Origin: Gammaproteobacteria bacterium
Lineage (GTDB): Bacteria > Pseudomonadota > Gammaproteobacteria > Steroidobacterales > Woeseiaceae
Reading direction: 5' to 3'
Length of the DNA stretch: 64,000 nucleotides
Assembly (NCBI GenBank): GCA_029884455.1
Contig: JAOUHU010000009.1
Coordinates: 17,498 to 81,497, forward strand
Shown: piece after piece, positions 29,361 through 39,714 of the stretch
Numbering within the stretch: position 1 is the first letter of the stretch
Layout: every line of letters starts with the position of its first letter
The notes under the pieces: generated by a model
Databases searched by the model: none
What the model was told of the DNA's origin: nothing
Seen by the model: only the letters and a program-made list of their open reading frames with translations
Translations under genes and position numbers: made by a program

Positions 29361-30624
29361 GGTGACGCGCGGCAAGGTCAGCGCCGGCCTGGCCCGGCGG
29401 CGGCGCAAGGAGCGTTTGTTCCGCTTGTGTGGAATGCTGGCGACCACCGTCGGCATCGTGTTCCTGGTGGTGTTTTTTGCGGACCTGATCGGCAAAGGTA
29501 GCAGCGCGTTCCGGCAGACTTTCCTGCGACTCGAAATAAGCTTCGACACCGCGGTCATCGCGCCGCAGGGCAGCATCGATCTGCAATACGCGGATTTTGA
29601 CCTGCTGGCGAGAAACGCATTGCGTGACCTTTTTCCCGACGTCAGCGGCCGCAACCCGTTGCGCGAGCTGAATCGCTTGCTGAGCGTCGGTGCCGGTTAC
29701 CAGCTGCGCGACATGCTGCAGCAGGACCCAGGTTTGCTTGGCTCGGTGCAAAGTGTCTGGCTGCCGGCCTCGTCCAGTGTGGACATGCTGCGAAAGGGCA
29801 ACATTGATGCATCGATCGACGCTGCACTGCGACCGATCAGCGATGCGCAACTCGCCTGGGTAGCCGCGTTGCAGCGCGACGGGCGGCTGGAATTGCGCTG
29901 GAATCGTGCTTTCTTCAGTAACGGCGACTCCCGCGAGCCGGAGCTCGCGGGTATTCGTGGCGCATTGATGGGCTCTTTTTACATGTTGCTGGTGACGCTG
30001 GCGCTGGCATTACCGATCGGCGTCGCTGCTGCGATTTACCTGGAAGAGTTTGCGCCACGCAATCGCTGGTCCGACCTGATCGAAGTCAATATCAATAACC
30101 TTGCAGCGGTGCCGTCGATTGTCTTTGGCCTGCTGGGCCTGGCCGTGTTCATTAACTGGGCAACTCTGCCGCGATCCGCGCCGCTGGTCGGCGGGCTGGT
30201 CCTGGCACTGTTGACGTTACCGGTGATCATCATTGCCTCACGCGCAGCGATCAAGTCGGTGCCGCCGTCGATACGTGACGCGGCGCTGGGTCTCGGCGCA
30301 TCCAGAATGCAGGTGGTATTTCACCATGTGATGCCACTGTCGCTGCCCGGCATGCTGACCGGAGCGATTATTGGCATGAGCAGGGCGCTCGGCGAGTCTG
30401 CGCCACTGCTGATGATTGGTATGGTGGCATTCATCGTCGACGTGCCGGGTGGCTTTTCAGATCCGGCAACGGCGCTGCCGGTGCAGATTTACCTTTGGGC
30501 CGATAGCCCTGAACGCGCCTTCGCAGAGCGGACCTCAGCGGCCATAATGGTACTGCTGGGATTCCTGATGCTGATGAACCTGGCGGCCGTGGTCTTGCGC
30601 AAGCGTATGGAACAAAAGTGGTAG
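29353..30624 (+). CDS. pstA: Phosphate ABC transporter permease PstA
   Basis: Permease of 423 residues from the ATG at 29353, 14 codons inside the track ORF and overlapping the pstC stop. After one N-terminal helix there is a soluble insert of about 150 residues before the permease core, again typical of the larger Pst subtype. The EAA loop reads IRDAALGLGASRMQVVFHHVMPLSLPGM, split here over the conserved Gly. Pairs with PstC to form the channel. Confidence 0.92.
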   Translation: MSEVTRGKVSAGLARRRRKERLFRLCGMLATTVGIVFLVVFFADLIGKGSSAFRQTFLRLEISFDTAVIAPQGSIDLQYADFDLLARNALRDLFPDVSGRNPLRELNRLLSVGAGYQLRDMLQQDPGLLGSVQSVWLPASSSVDMLRKGNIDASIDAALRPISDAQLAWVAALQRDGRLELRWNRAFFSNGDSREPELAGIRGALMGSFYMLLVTLALALPIGVAAAIYLEEFAPRNRWSDLIEVNINNLAAVPSIVFGLLGLAVFINWATLPRSAPLVGGLVLALLTLPVIIIASRAAIKSVPPSIRDAALGLGASRMQVVFHHVMPLSLPGMLTGAIIGMSRALGESAPLLMIGMVAFIVDVPGGFSDPATALPVQIYLWADSPERAFAERTSAAIMVLLGFLMLMNLAAVVLRKRMEQKW

Positions 30625-30635
30625 GAGTGGACTGA

Positions 30636-31478
30636 GTGTCGGATCGAATGTCAAAAGCAAAAGACACGCTGCCGGAGCAGCCGTCCGACATTGGCAAGAC
30701 AGTTGGCAATGTTCGCAGTGCCAACCCGTACGTTGTTGCCGAGAATGTCAATGTCTACTACGGCGACAATCACGCCATCAAGAACGTGTCACTCGAGATC
30801 GGCACGAAGGAAGTTATCGCCTTGATCGGTCCGTCCGGTTGCGGCAAATCGACCTTTCTACGCTGCCTGAATCGCATGAATGACTCTATCGAAAATGCCA
30901 GGGTCAGCGGTCATATCAGCCTGGCCGGTACAGATATCTATAGTAAGGACCTGGATCCGGTCGCATTGCGGGCACGAGTCGGCATGGTATTCCAGAAACC
31001 GAATCCGTTCCCGAAGAGTATTTACGACAATGTTGCCTACGGGCCGCGCATTCACGGTCTCGCCGCGAACCGAGCCGAACTCGACAATATCGTGCATACC
31101 AGCCTGGAAAGAGCCGGCCTGTTGAAGGAGGTCATTGACCGGCTCGACGAACCGGGTACCGGCCTGTCGGGCGGCCAACAACAACGGCTGTGTATAGCGC
31201 GGACCATCGCGGTCGATCCGGATGTCATCCTGATGGACGAACCTTGTTCCGCTCTTGATCCAATCGCTACCGCCCGCATCGAAGACCTGATGTACGAGCT
31301 GTCAGAAGATTATGCAATCGTCATCGTCACGCACTCGATGCAACAGGCCGCGCGAGTATCGCAACGCGTCGCGTATTTTCACCTTGGATCACTGGTCGAA
31401 GTCGACGAAACGAACAGGATCTTCACCAACCCGCGGCACCGGCTTACCGAGGACTACATCACCGGTCGGATTGGATAA
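30636..31478 (+). CDS. pstB: Phosphate ABC transporter ATP-binding protein PstB
   Basis: ATPase of 280 residues. Walker A is GPSGCGKST, the signature [16 protein letters not shown], and Walker [34 protein letters not shown] is a PstB hallmark. It has a 20-30 residue N-terminal extension before the ATPase core. It starts at GTG with GGAG upstream, 11 bp after pstA. No phoU follows it; the next gene converges from the opposite strand. Confidence 0.96.
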   Translation: MSDRMSKAKDTLPEQPSDIGKTVGNVRSANPYVVAENVNVYYGDNHAIKNVSLEIGTKEVIALIGPSGCGKSTFLRCLNRMNDSIENARVSGHISLAGTDIYSKDLDPVALRARVGMVFQKPNPFPKSIYDNVAYGPRIHGLAANRAELDNIVHTSLERAGLLKEVIDRLDEPGTGLSGGQQQRLCIARTIAVDPDVILMDEPCSALDPIATARIEDLMYELSEDYAIVIVTHSMQQAARVSQRVAYFHLGSLVEVDETNRIFTNPRHRLTEDYITGRIG

Positions 31479-31586
31479 CCTGCTGACCAATTCGATGTTG
31501 GTCGTGAGTGACGTGTTTTTCGACCGAAGTAAAGCGCAGCGTCAGCGAGCCATGAGGGAGAGAAATACGTCATTCGCGACCAGTCT

Positions 31587-31937
31587 CTAACGGTTTTGCA
31601 GGAACTCCGAGAAGCGTTTTTCAGAGAAACCGACCGCGATGAAATGATCATCCTCGAGTACCGGGCGCTTGATGAGCGTCGGGCTTTCGATCATGACTGC
31701 CAGCGCCTTGTCATGCGTCAGCTCATTGCGGTCGACCTCGGGTATCTTGCGCCACGTCAGGCTGTTCTTGTTCAGCAGGCGCTGCCAGCCGATGCGCTGC
31801 ACCCAGCGTTCCAGCATCTGGATACTGAGTCCGTCTTCGCGTAAATCGTGAAACCTATGCTCGATGTTCCTGGCCCGCAAAAAATTCCTCGCGTTCCTGC
31901 AGGTCTCGCAACTCTTGATGCCGTAAACCGTCAGCAA
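31587..31937 (-). CDS. ArsC/Spx-family thioredoxin-fold protein (YffB-like)
   Basis: Protein of 116 residues from a TTG start. The N-terminal VYGIKSCETCRNARNFL carries Cys10-x-x-Cys13 at the arsenate-reductase position, and the C-terminal SPTLIKRPVLEDD is the ArsC-family Arg motif. YffB-type members sit beside dap genes in many gammaproteobacteria and have no proven arsenate reductase role. It follows dapD by 5 bp and is surely in its operon. Function remains uncertain. Confidence 0.85.
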   Translation of the reverse strand: MLTVYGIKSCETCRNARNFLRARNIEHRFHDLREDGLSIQMLERWVQRIGWQRLLNKNSLTWRKIPEVDRNELTHDKALAVMIESPTLIKRPVLEDDHFIAVGFSEKRFSEFLQNR

Positions 31938-31942
31938 TGCAA

Positions 31943-32773
31943 TCAGCCTGGCTCGATATTACGCAGCAATTCATTGAGGCTGGTTTTGGCGCGCGTCTTT
32001 TCGTCCACGCGTTTGACAATAACCGCGCAGTACAATGAGTACTTGCCATCCCTGGATGGCAGGTTTCCCGATACCACCACCGACCCCGCCGGTACCCGGC
32101 CGTAGCTTATGCTGCCGCTGTCGCGATCATAAATTCGTGTGCTCTGGCCGATGTACACTCCCATTGAGATCACTGAGCCTTTCTCAACGATAACGCCCTC
32201 GACGATTTCCGAGCGTGCGCCGATAAAACAATTGTCCTCGATGATTGTTGGTGCTGCCTGCACAGGTTCCAGTACACCGCCGATGCCAACGCCACCGGAC
32301 AGGTGCACGTTCTTGCCGATCTGGGCACAGCTGCCGACGGTGGCCCAGGTATCTACCATGGTGCCGGAATCAACGCGGGCACCGATGTTGACGTAACTCG
32401 GCATCAGCACCACATCCTTGGCGACGAACGCACCGCGACGTACGATGGCATCGGGAACAACGCGCACGCCGTCACGTCGGAAATCGGCGGCCGTGTAGTC
32501 GGCATACTTGAGCGGCACTTTGTCGAAAAACCGGCTGTGCGAGCCGGCCATGACCGCGTTGTCCGTGAGGCGAAAACTCAGTAACACGGCTTTCTTAAGC
32601 CATTGATTCACATGCCAGCCATCGGCTTGCGGTTCTGCAACCCGAACCGTGCCGGCATCGAGCAGCGCCACTGCATCGCGCACCGCCGCGCGAAGCTTCG
32701 CGGCGTCCGCCGCATCGGGCATCTGGCCGCCGTGCTCAAAACCGCGTTCGATGATATCGATCATGTCTTGCAT
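31943..32773 (-). CDS. dapD: Tetrahydrodipicolinate N-succinyltransferase
   Basis: Left-handed beta-helix acyltransferase of 276 residues (usual 274) that succinylates tetrahydrodipicolinate, two steps before DapE. Recognisable: [12 protein letters not shown] at the start, [19 protein letters not shown] and [20 protein letters not shown] in the hexapeptide region. It overlaps the glnD stop by 13 bases. Two start codons nine bases apart are possible (32773 or 32764). Confidence 0.96.
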   Translation of the reverse strand: MQDMIDIIERGFEHGGQMPDAADAAKLRAAVRDAVALLDAGTVRVAEPQADGWHVNQWLKKAVLLSFRLTDNAVMAGSHSRFFDKVPLKYADYTAADFRRDGVRVVPDAIVRRGAFVAKDVVLMPSYVNIGARVDSGTMVDTWATVGSCAQIGKNVHLSGGVGIGGVLEPVQAAPTIIEDNCFIGARSEIVEGVIVEKGSVISMGVYIGQSTRIYDRDSGSISYGRVPAGSVVVSGNLPSRDGKYSLYCAVIVKRVDEKTRAKTSLNELLRNIEPG

Positions 32774-35358
32774 TTATTGTCCAGTTTATCGACTAAAGCG
32801 TTCTGCAGGCGAGTTTTTGCGGATTCATCGAGCGGTTTGCCGGCTTCGTCGCAAATATAAAATACGTCCTCGGCGCGCTCGCCAATGGTCATGATTTTAG
32901 CAGCGTCAATATCGATGCCGAGATCGATAAAGACCTGCCCAACCTTGCTCAGAAGCCCTGGCTGGTCAGCGGCGACCAGGTTCATTACGGTGCGCCCATC
33001 CGGTGTGTTCTTGCCAAATTGCACGCTGGTATTGGTGTTAAACATGCGCAGGCGACGCGGCGCGGTGCGAGTTACCTTCGCTGTCTTCTCGTCGGCTGCG
33101 GTCAGTATGCGCGTTAGCGAGCGGCGAATCTTGCTAAGCCGCGCCTCGTCTATTTCCATGCGCTTGTCCAGCTCCATAAAAATGTAGGTATCGATGCTGT
33201 AGCCATCGGCGATCGGCACGATACGGGCGTCGACGATATTCATTCCCAATTCGTCGAGCACCGCCGTGGCATGCGCAAACGTATGCCGTATTCGCGGTGT
33301 GTAGAGCACCGCCTCGACACCGTCGCCGTTCTCCTGCAGGCGTACATCGACCAGGCTATCGGTGCCCTGGCGATCAGCACGCGCCAGCAGTTCCGTGTGC
33401 CAGACGATTTCATCGCTGCGGTGACGCAGGTAGTAACCGTCGCTGAACAACTTCCAGACCGCGTCGACTTGCTCGCTGCGCATCTTGCGTTCCGCGAGCG
33501 TCTGCTTCGCCTGGGATTTTTTCTCGCTGATCAGCTGCTCGCGATCCATAGGATTTTCCAGGCCGCGGCGTAATGCCCGCTGCGTCAACTCGTACAAGTC
33601 GCCGAACAGCGTCGACTTCCACGAGTTCCACAGCTTCGGATTGGTGCCCCGCACGTCGGCGACCGTGAGCACATACAGGTAATCGAGGTGCAGCGGATCG
33701 CGGACCAGCGATGCAAACTCGTCGATTACGGCCGGGTCGCCGAGGTCTTTTTTCTGTGCGGTGGTCGACAGGATCAAATGATTGCGTACCAGCCAGGCAA
33801 CGACGCGAGCGTCGTATTCACTCATGCCGTGTTCAAGGCAAAACGCCTCCGCGTCAACGGCACCCAGTTCGGAGTGATCGCCACCCCGACCCTTGGCAAT
33901 GTCGTGAAACAGGCCGCCGAGGTAGGCAATTTCCGGTTTCTCAAACGACTGCATGATCTTGCTGCAGCGCGGATACTCGTGATCGAAACGCGACAAGGCA
34001 AAGCGGCGCAAGTTGCTGACCACGAACAAGGTGTGTTCGTCTACCGTATAGGCGTGAAACAGGTCGTACTGCATGCGACCAACGATCCGGCCGAATGACG
34101 GTATGTACAGGCCGAGTACGCCATAAAGATTCATGCGCCTGAGTTCGTGAGTGACGCCGGCCGGGGCCCGCAGGATGGCAAGGAACAGGCGATGATTCCG
34201 CGGGTTCTGCCGGAACTCTTCATCGATCAGGTGCAGATTGCGCTTGATCAGGCCGACCGTATAGGCGCTGACACCGCGAATTTCCGGATTTTGCTGCAGT
34301 AGCAGGAACAGTTCGAGCAAGGCGGATGGATCGCGCCGGAAGACTCGGTCATCGACCGTCTGCAGATAGCCGTTCTTCACCTGGAATCGCTGGTTTAGCG
34401 GCACTGGCTCGGCCGACGGGTCCATCAGGATTGCTTCTTCGAACAGCTGCAACAACATTTCGTTGAGACGGCTCAGGTCCATCACGGTGCGGTAGTAGCG
34501 CTGCATCAGTTGTTCGACCGCCAATGTGTAGCGAGCATCTTCGTAACCGAGCATTTTCGCCAGGTTGATCTGGTGATCGAACAGCAACCGGTCCTCGCGC
34601 CGGCCGGTCAGGATATGCAGGGCAAAGCGGATGCGCCACAGGAACTGCTGGCCTTCGTGCAGGCGCCGGACCTGGCCCGGCGTCAGGAACCGGTGTTGTA
34701 CCAGCTCGGCCAGTGTGTCCACGCCGAAATAACGCTTCGCCACCCAGCCAATCATCTGGATATCCCTGAGTCCACCAGGGCTGCTCTTGACGTTGGGTTC
34801 CAGCTTGTACGCGGAATCGTCGTAGCGATGATGGCGCTCGATCTGCTCCTTGCGCTTTTCAGCAAAGAATTTCGCGGGCGGCCAGATCCTGTCGGCCGCG
34901 ATCGCTGCCTGCATGTCGATATAGAGCTCCGCCGGACCCGTAATCAAGCGCGACTCCATGAGCGTCGTGACCACCGTGAGGTCGGCCTTGGCCTCGTCAT
35001 GGCATTGCGCCACGGTGCGGGCGCTTTGGCCGATCTCCAGGCCGACGTCCCACAAGGCGGTGATGAAATTTGACAGTTGCGCCTTGCAGGTGTCGGAAAA
35101 CTTTTTCGGCAGCAGTACAAGAATATCGACGTCGGAATAGGGGTGCAGCTCGCCGCGGCCATAGCCGCCGACCGCGACCAGGGCAGCCGTGCCGACACAG
35201 TCCGGCGCGTATTCTTGCCAGAGCTGGGTCACGATCGAGTCAACCACGGCTGCACGCTCATGCACCAGCACAACAACCGACTCGCCGGCCAGGAATCGGG
35301 CTCGAATATCGGCGTTGGCAGCGTCCAGCTCGGCGCGATTCGTGACTAAATAACTCAT
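32761..35358 (-). CDS. glnD: [Protein-PII] uridylyltransferase / uridylyl-removing enzyme
   Basis: Nitrogen-status sensor of 865 residues that uridylylates and deuridylylates PII according to glutamine. In order: nucleotidyltransferase domain ([20 protein letters not shown]), helical linker, HD hydrolase domain ([18 protein letters not shown]) and two C-terminal ACT domains ([13 protein letters not shown] region; [19 protein letters not shown]) that bind glutamine. Length is close to the E. coli 890. It sits between map and dapD, as in many gammaproteobacteria. Confidence 0.96.
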   Translation of the reverse strand: MSYLVTNRAELDAANADIRARFLAGESVVVLVHERAAVVDSIVTQLWQEYAPDCVGTAALVAVGGYGRGELHPYSDVDILVLLPKKFSDTCKAQLSNFITALWDVGLEIGQSARTVAQCHDEAKADLTVVTTLMESRLITGPAELYIDMQAAIAADRIWPPAKFFAEKRKEQIERHHRYDDSAYKLEPNVKSSPGGLRDIQMIGWVAKRYFGVDTLAELVQHRFLTPGQVRRLHEGQQFLWRIRFALHILTGRREDRLLFDHQINLAKMLGYEDARYTLAVEQLMQRYYRTVMDLSRLNEMLLQLFEEAILMDPSAEPVPLNQRFQVKNGYLQTVDDRVFRRDPSALLELFLLLQQNPEIRGVSAYTVGLIKRNLHLIDEEFRQNPRNHRLFLAILRAPAGVTHELRRMNLYGVLGLYIPSFGRIVGRMQYDLFHAYTVDEHTLFVVSNLRRFALSRFDHEYPRCSKIMQSFEKPEIAYLGGLFHDIAKGRGGDHSELGAVDAEAFCLEHGMSEYDARVVAWLVRNHLILSTTAQKKDLGDPAVIDEFASLVRDPLHLDYLYVLTVADVRGTNPKLWNSWKSTLFGDLYELTQRALRRGLENPMDREQLISEKKSQAKQTLAERKMRSEQVDAVWKLFSDGYYLRHRSDEIVWHTELLARADRQGTDSLVDVRLQENGDGVEAVLYTPRIRHTFAHATAVLDELGMNIVDARIVPIADGYSIDTYIFMELDKRMEIDEARLSKIRRSLTRILTAADEKTAKVTRTAPRRLRMFNTNTSVQFGKNTPDGRTVMNLVAADQPGLLSKVGQVFIDLGIDIDAAKIMTIGERAEDVFYICDEAGKPLDESAKTRLQNALVDKLDNKCKT

Positions 35359-35376
35359 TGAAATATCAAGCTAAAA

Positions 35377-36141
35377 TTATCTATCAGCGGAGCCAAGCGT
35401 GAGTACCTCGTAGCCGGTTTCGGTCACCAGCACGGTGTGCTCCCACTGTGCCGACAAACTGTGGTCCTTGGTGACCACGGTCCAGCCATCGGGCAGCAGT
35501 TTTACCGCCGCCTTGCCGGCATTCACCATGGGTTCCACGGTCAGCGTCATACCTGCCTTGAGCTCAAGTCCGGTACCGGCTGAACCGTAGTGCAAAACCT
35601 GCGGGTCCTCGTGAAATACGCGGCCGATACCATGGCCGCAGTACTCACGGACGACCGAAAACCGGTTTTTTTCCACGTGCTTCTGAATTGCCGCACCAAC
35701 ATCGCCGAGCCGTTTGCCTGCGGCGAGCTCCGCAATGCCCAGCCACATACCCTCAAACGAAACATCCGACAAGCGCTGCGCCTGTACGCTGGGCTTGCCT
35801 ACAAAGTACATGCGGCTGGTATCGCCATGAAATCCATCCTTGATTACCGTAACGTCGATATTCACCACGTCGCCGCTCTTCAGCGTGCGTTCGCCGGGGA
35901 TTCCGTGGCAGACCACGTGATTCACCGAGGTACAGATTGATTTGGGGAAGCCGCGATAGTTGAGCGGTGCCGGAACGGCCTTCTGCACTTCGACAATATA
36001 GTCATGACAGATCGTATCCAGCTGCCCGGTAGTCACGCCGGCCTGCACGTATGCGCCGATCATGTCCAGCACGTCGGCCGCCAGGCGGCCCGCGACACGC
36101 ATTTTGTCCTGTTCTTCAGCTGTTTTGATCGTAACTGTCAT
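35377..36141 (-). CDS. map: Methionine aminopeptidase, type I
   Basis: Dimetal protease of 254 residues that removes the initiator Met. The His in [15 protein letters not shown] and residues in [19 protein letters not shown] supply metal ligands; [12 protein letters not shown] completes the site. It is divergent from rpsB. An inverted-repeat element ends about ten bases before its ATG on the minus strand, leaving only GAGCGCACG as leader adjacent to the start, so the hairpin lies in or at the 5' end of its mRNA. Confidence 0.96.
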   Translation of the reverse strand: MTVTIKTAEEQDKMRVAGRLAADVLDMIGAYVQAGVTTGQLDTICHDYIVEVQKAVPAPLNYRGFPKSICTSVNHVVCHGIPGERTLKSGDVVNIDVTVIKDGFHGDTSRMYFVGKPSVQAQRLSDVSFEGMWLGIAELAAGKRLGDVGAAIQKHVEKNRFSVVREYCGHGIGRVFHEDPQVLHYGSAGTGLELKAGMTLTVEPMVNAGKAAVKLLPDGWTVVTKDHSLSAQWEHTVLVTETGYEVLTLGSADR

Positions 36142-36155
36142 CGTGCGCTCAAAAA

Positions 36156-36224
36156 GGGGTCAGAGCCCTTTTTCTACCACATATGGGTTACGCCCATATC
36201 TGGGAAAAAAAGGGCTCTGACCCC
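36156..36224. repeat. Inverted-repeat element, copy 2, in the map/rpsB gap
   Basis: Arms GGGGTCAGAGCCCTTTTT (36156-36173) and its exact complement (36207-36224), 18 bp each. The centre holds its own 7-bp hairpin ATATGGG-TTACG-CCCATAT (36181-36199). On the minus strand the stem is followed by TTTTTGAG, terminator-like, directly before map. The arm core matches copy 1 at 7686-7723. Confidence 0.8.
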
Positions 36225-36250
36225 GGTCGGTTTATGTAGTGGCAAGGCCA

Positions 36251-36279
36251 TTGTTGCTAGCGACCGGCTATGGTATAAA
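36251..36279 (+). promoter_or_regulatory. Sigma-70-type promoter of rpsB-tsf
   Basis: TTGTTG (-35), a 17-bp spacer and TATAAA (-10), followed by GCGCGCG typical of a stringent discriminator. It would give a leader of about 108 nt before the rpsB ATG. Confidence 0.65.
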
Positions 36280-36299
36280 GCGCGCGCCCTAGAGGCAAT

Positions 36300-36393
36300 T
36301 AATCCACACGAACACCGTCACGTCACGCTGGGTGCCCCACCAAAAAAGGGGTTGCGAGTCGGGGTGTTCGGAGGCCTAACCCGGAGAAATAAC
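36300..36393 (+). promoter_or_regulatory. Structured rpsB leader, probable S2 autoregulatory site
   Basis: CGAACACC (36309-36316) can pair perfectly with GGTGTTCG (36363-36370) just before the ribosome-binding site. Inside, CGC/GCG and CCCC/GGGG can form a second stem with an A-rich loop. S2 represses its own operon through a conserved rpsB leader in gammaproteobacteria. I infer this leader is the equivalent; I did not match it to a covariance model. Confidence 0.45.
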
Positions 36394-37386
36394 ATGGCAG
36401 ACGTATCCATGCGCCAGATGCTTGAGGCTGGCGTGCATTTTGGTCACCAGACCCGTTACTGGAACCCGAAGATGGCACCCTACATCTTTGGTGAACGTAA
36501 CAAGATTCATATCATCAATCTTGAAAAGAGCCTGCCCATGGCTCGTGAAGCCGCTGCATTCGTCAAAGCGACGATTGCCGATGGCGGCAAAGTCCTGTTT
36601 GTCGGCACCAAGCGCGCCGCGCGCGAGTCGATGCGCAATCACGCTGTGCGCTGCGGCATGCCATTTGTCAGCTATCGCTGGCTCGGTGGCATGCTGACGA
36701 ACTACAAGACCATTCGCCAGTCCGTGAAGCGACTGATGACGCTGGAGAAAATGGCGGAAGAGGGCGGTTTTGAAGGCCTCACCAAGAAGGAAGTGCTGGG
36801 TCTGAGTCGCGAGCAGGAAAAGCTTGAGCGCAGTCTTGGCGGCATCAAGGAAATGCCCTCTTTGCCCGACGCCCTTTTTGTTGTCGACGTTGATCACGAA
36901 GACATAGCAGTTCGGGAAGCACGCAAGCTCGGTATCCCGGTAGTCGCCATTGTTGATACCAATTGTTCGCCGGAGGGCGTGGATTACATCATTCCGGGTA
37001 ATGACGACGCGATGCGCGCGATCGAGCTGTACGCCGGCATGATTGCCGATGCGGTGCTGGACGGTAAGGCATCGCTGCCTGAAGTTGCCCTGGGTGAGGA
37101 CGAGTTCGTGGAACTGGACTCCGAGGGCAACGTCAAGAAGGCCGCCGGGCGGAAGAAAAAACCGGCAAAGAAGGCGACGATCAAGAAGAAAGTCGCTGCC
37201 CGACCTGCAATCGATATGGCCGAGGCGGCGGCGCCAGTCGACGCAGAAGATGCTGCCGAGGCGAAAGTAGCGGCCAGGCCCGAGGCACCGGCGAAGAAGA
37301 CTACCAAGAAGGCCGGCAAGACAACCACAAAGAAGACCGCCAAAAAGTCCGTCAGGAAAGCGGATGGAGATGGCGATGACGATTAA
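36394..37386 (+). CDS. rpsB: 30S ribosomal protein S2 with a long basic C-terminal tail
   Basis: S2 of 330 residues; the first 240 are standard ([52 protein letters not shown]). The track ORF start is 130 codons too far upstream; the ATG at 36394 follows CCGGAG. After residue 240 there is an extension of roughly 85-90 residues rich in Lys, Ala and Thr ([34 protein letters not shown]) ending in DGDGDDD, resembling histone H1-like tails. E. coli S2 has 241 residues. The end overlaps tsf by 11 bases, a departure from the usual spacer. Confidence 0.96.
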   Translation: MADVSMRQMLEAGVHFGHQTRYWNPKMAPYIFGERNKIHIINLEKSLPMAREAAAFVKATIADGGKVLFVGTKRAARESMRNHAVRCGMPFVSYRWLGGMLTNYKTIRQSVKRLMTLEKMAEEGGFEGLTKKEVLGLSREQEKLERSLGGIKEMPSLPDALFVVDVDHEDIAVREARKLGIPVVAIVDTNCSPEGVDYIIPGNDDAMRAIELYAGMIADAVLDGKASLPEVALGEDEFVELDSEGNVKKAAGRKKKPAKKATIKKKVAARPAIDMAEAAAPVDAEDAAEAKVAARPEAPAKKTTKKAGKTTTKKTAKKSVRKADGDGDDD

Positions 37387-38251
37387 TGCTGCGCTCGTCA
37401 AGGAGCTGCGTGAGCGTACCGGTGCCGGCATGATGGAATGCAAAAAAGCACTGGTTGAGGCGAGCGGGGATCTGGATGCCGCGGCGGAAGTGTTGCGGAT
37501 CTCCGGCCAGGCGAAGGCTGACAAGAAGGCCAGCCGCATTGCTGCCGAAGGCCGGGTGGTTGTGGCGGAGGGCAATAACGAAGCCGTCATTGTGGAGATC
37601 AACTCCGAAACCGACTTCGTTGCGAAAGACGAAAATTTTGTCGCGTTCGCCGATGCAGTTGCAGCAGTTGCGCTGCAGTCGGACGCCAGGGACGTGGTCG
37701 AGCTGGTTGAGCAAGAACTCGCTGATGGCAACACTGTCGAAACCGCCCGCACGGAACTGATCGCGAAAGTTGGCGAGAACATCAGCGTGCGCCGCATGGC
37801 ACGCGTCGCATCCAGCGGCGTAATCGGCAGCTACTTGCACGGCGCCCGCATTGGCACGCTTGTAGCGCTGCAGGGTGGCAGCGCGGAATTGGCGCGCGAT
37901 CTCGCAATGCATGTCGCGGCCAGCAATCCGCAGTGTATCGATGAGTCCGGAGTGCCTGAGGCGGTACTTGAATCGGAACGCCGCATCGAGACGGAGAAGG
38001 CGCAGGGTTCCGGCAAGCCGGCCGAAATCATCGCAAAGATGGTGTCCGGCCGGATCAACAAGTTCCTCAAGGAAATAACCCTGCTGGGCCAGCCCTTCGT
38101 CAAGGATCCGGATACCAGCGTTGCCAAGCTGCTGGCGGCAGCCAATGCCACTGTGACCGCGTTCGTGCGCTTCGAGGTTGGCGAAGGCATCGAAAAAAAG
38201 GTCGACAATTTTGTCGAAGAGGTCATGGCCCAGGTCAAGGGTGCGCGCTGA
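37376..38251 (+). CDS. tsf: Elongation factor Ts
   Basis: Nucleotide-exchange factor for EF-Tu, 291 residues. The start [20 protein letters not shown] is diagnostic; the dimerisation and core regions ([39 protein letters not shown]) follow. Of three in-frame ATGs (37364, 37370, 37376) I chose the third: it gives the family N-terminus [11 protein letters not shown] and has GGAG six bases upstream, inside the rpsB coding end. Confidence 0.96.
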   Translation: MTINAALVKELRERTGAGMMECKKALVEASGDLDAAAEVLRISGQAKADKKASRIAAEGRVVVAEGNNEAVIVEINSETDFVAKDENFVAFADAVAAVALQSDARDVVELVEQELADGNTVETARTELIAKVGENISVRRMARVASSGVIGSYLHGARIGTLVALQGGSAELARDLAMHVAASNPQCIDESGVPEAVLESERRIETEKAQGSGKPAEIIAKMVSGRINKFLKEITLLGQPFVKDPDTSVAKLLAAANATVTAFVRFEVGEGIEKKVDNFVEEVMAQVKGAR

Positions 38252-38372
38252 GGTTTCTCGCTTAAGCTATTGATTTAATAGAGACCAGTAACAGCGAATA
38301 CGCTAGAATAACGGCCGCCCCGGGGGTTACCAAAGCGCCCGGCAGTCGTTTCACAACAGAGAAGGCTTGCTG

Positions 38373-39095
38373 ATGAGTGATTCCCCGGTCCGGTACCGTC
38401 GCGTCCTGCTAAAGCTTAGCGGCGAAGCATTGATGGGTGACCTGGACTACGGAATCGAGCCGCAGGTAATTCAACGCATGGCCGCCGAGATCGCAACGGT
38501 GCAGAAGACCGGCATCGAAATTGCGATCGTCATCGGTGGTGGCAATATCTTTCGTGGCGCAGGCCTTGCGCGCGCCGGTATGGACCGCGTTACCGGCGAT
38601 TACATGGGCATGCTGGCAACCGTCATGAATGCGCTCGCCATTCAGGATGCGCTCGAGTCCAAAGGCGTTTTTGCACGCGTCATGTCCGCGTTGCAGATTC
38701 ACGACGTCTGCGAAGACTATATCCGGCGCCGCGCCGTGCGCCACCTTGAGAAAGGGCGCGTGGTGATTATGGCGGCCGGTACTGGCAATCCGTTTTTCAC
38801 GACTGACACGGCGGCAAGCCTGCGTGCTATCGAAATTGGTGCCGATATTTTGCTCAAGGCCACCAAGGTGAACGGGGTCTACGATTCGGACCCGGTGACC
38901 AACCTTCGCGCCAAACACTATAAGACGGTGAGTTTTGATACCGTGCTTGCTGACAAACTGATGGTCATGGACGCGACAGCAATTGTGATGTGTCGCGACA
39001 ACTGCCTGCCGTTGCGGGTATTCGATCTCACGCGTGAAAATGCCTTGGTCGAAGCCATGTCCGGTCGGGAAATCGGCACCCTGGTGACCGCCTGA
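38373..39095 (+). CDS. pyrH: Uridylate kinase
   Basis: Amino-acid-kinase-fold UMP kinase of 240 residues making UDP. Motifs: [22 protein letters not shown], the [15 protein letters not shown] loop and [14 protein letters not shown]. The ATG at 38373 has GAAGG seven bases upstream; the track start (TTG 38367) is two codons earlier. A 121-bp gap after tsf may hold its own promoter (TAGAAT at about 38305) but no clear -35 was found. Confidence 0.96.
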   Translation: MSDSPVRYRRVLLKLSGEALMGDLDYGIEPQVIQRMAAEIATVQKTGIEIAIVIGGGNIFRGAGLARAGMDRVTGDYMGMLATVMNALAIQDALESKGVFARVMSALQIHDVCEDYIRRRAVRHLEKGRVVIMAAGTGNPFFTTDTAASLRAIEIGADILLKATKVNGVYDSDPVTNLRAKHYKTVSFDTVLADKLMVMDATAIVMCRDNCLPLRVFDLTRENALVEAMSGREIGTLVTA

Positions 39096-39129
39096 CGGCA
39101 GCAGCAAATATGAATTAGGGGCAAGTATT

Positions 39130-39687
39130 GTGTTGAATGAAATCAAGAAGCAGGCGGCCGATCGCATGGCAAAGAGCGTCGCGGCTCTGAAACTGGAGTT
39201 GACCAAGCTGCGTACAGGTCGGGCACACACCAGTTTGCTGGATCATATAACGGTTGAGTACTACGGCAGCCAGGTGCCGCTGAACCAGGTTGCCAATGTC
39301 GGCGTCGAGGATTCGCGCACGCTCACCGTGTCTCCGTGGGAGAGGAACATGGTGTCAGTGATCGAGAAGGCAATTATGACCTCCGACCTCGGATTGAATC
39401 CTGCATCGGCCGGCAACCTGATCCGTGTGCCGTTGCCGGCGCTGACCGAGGAACGCCGCAAGGACATGATTCGCGTAGTACGCAATGAAGCCGAAGGTGG
39501 TCGTATCGCAATTCGCAATATTCGGCGCGATGCGATCAGCGATATCAAGGAATTGCTCAAGGAAAAGATGATCGGTGAAGACGAGGAGCGTCGCGGTGAA
39601 GACGAGATTCAGACGATCACCAATAAGTATGTCGCCGAGATCGACAAGGTACTGGCCGACAAGGAAGCTGAGTTACTCGAGGTCTAG
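39130..39687 (+). CDS. frr: Ribosome recycling factor
   Basis: RRF of 185 residues, exactly the family length. It works with EF-G to split post-termination ribosomes. Motifs: [57 protein letters not shown], with a helical hairpin at each end. Starts at GTG 39130 (or TTG 39133) after GGGGCAAG. In E. coli dxr follows frr; here uppS follows directly. Confidence 0.96.
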   Translation: MLNEIKKQAADRMAKSVAALKLELTKLRTGRAHTSLLDHITVEYYGSQVPLNQVANVGVEDSRTLTVSPWERNMVSVIEKAIMTSDLGLNPASAGNLIRVPLPALTEERRKDMIRVVRNEAEGGRIAIRNIRRDAISDIKELLKEKMIGEDEERRGEDEIQTITNKYVAEIDKVLADKEAELLEV

Positions 39688-39714
39688 AAACCTTCCCGGG
39701 TATTGCAGCTCTCA

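Noticed and set aside
31479-31586. Terminator between convergent pstB and the ArsC-family gene
   Set aside because: GGTCG...CGACC can pair, but the loop is 16 nt and no T-run follows. Not strong enough to list.
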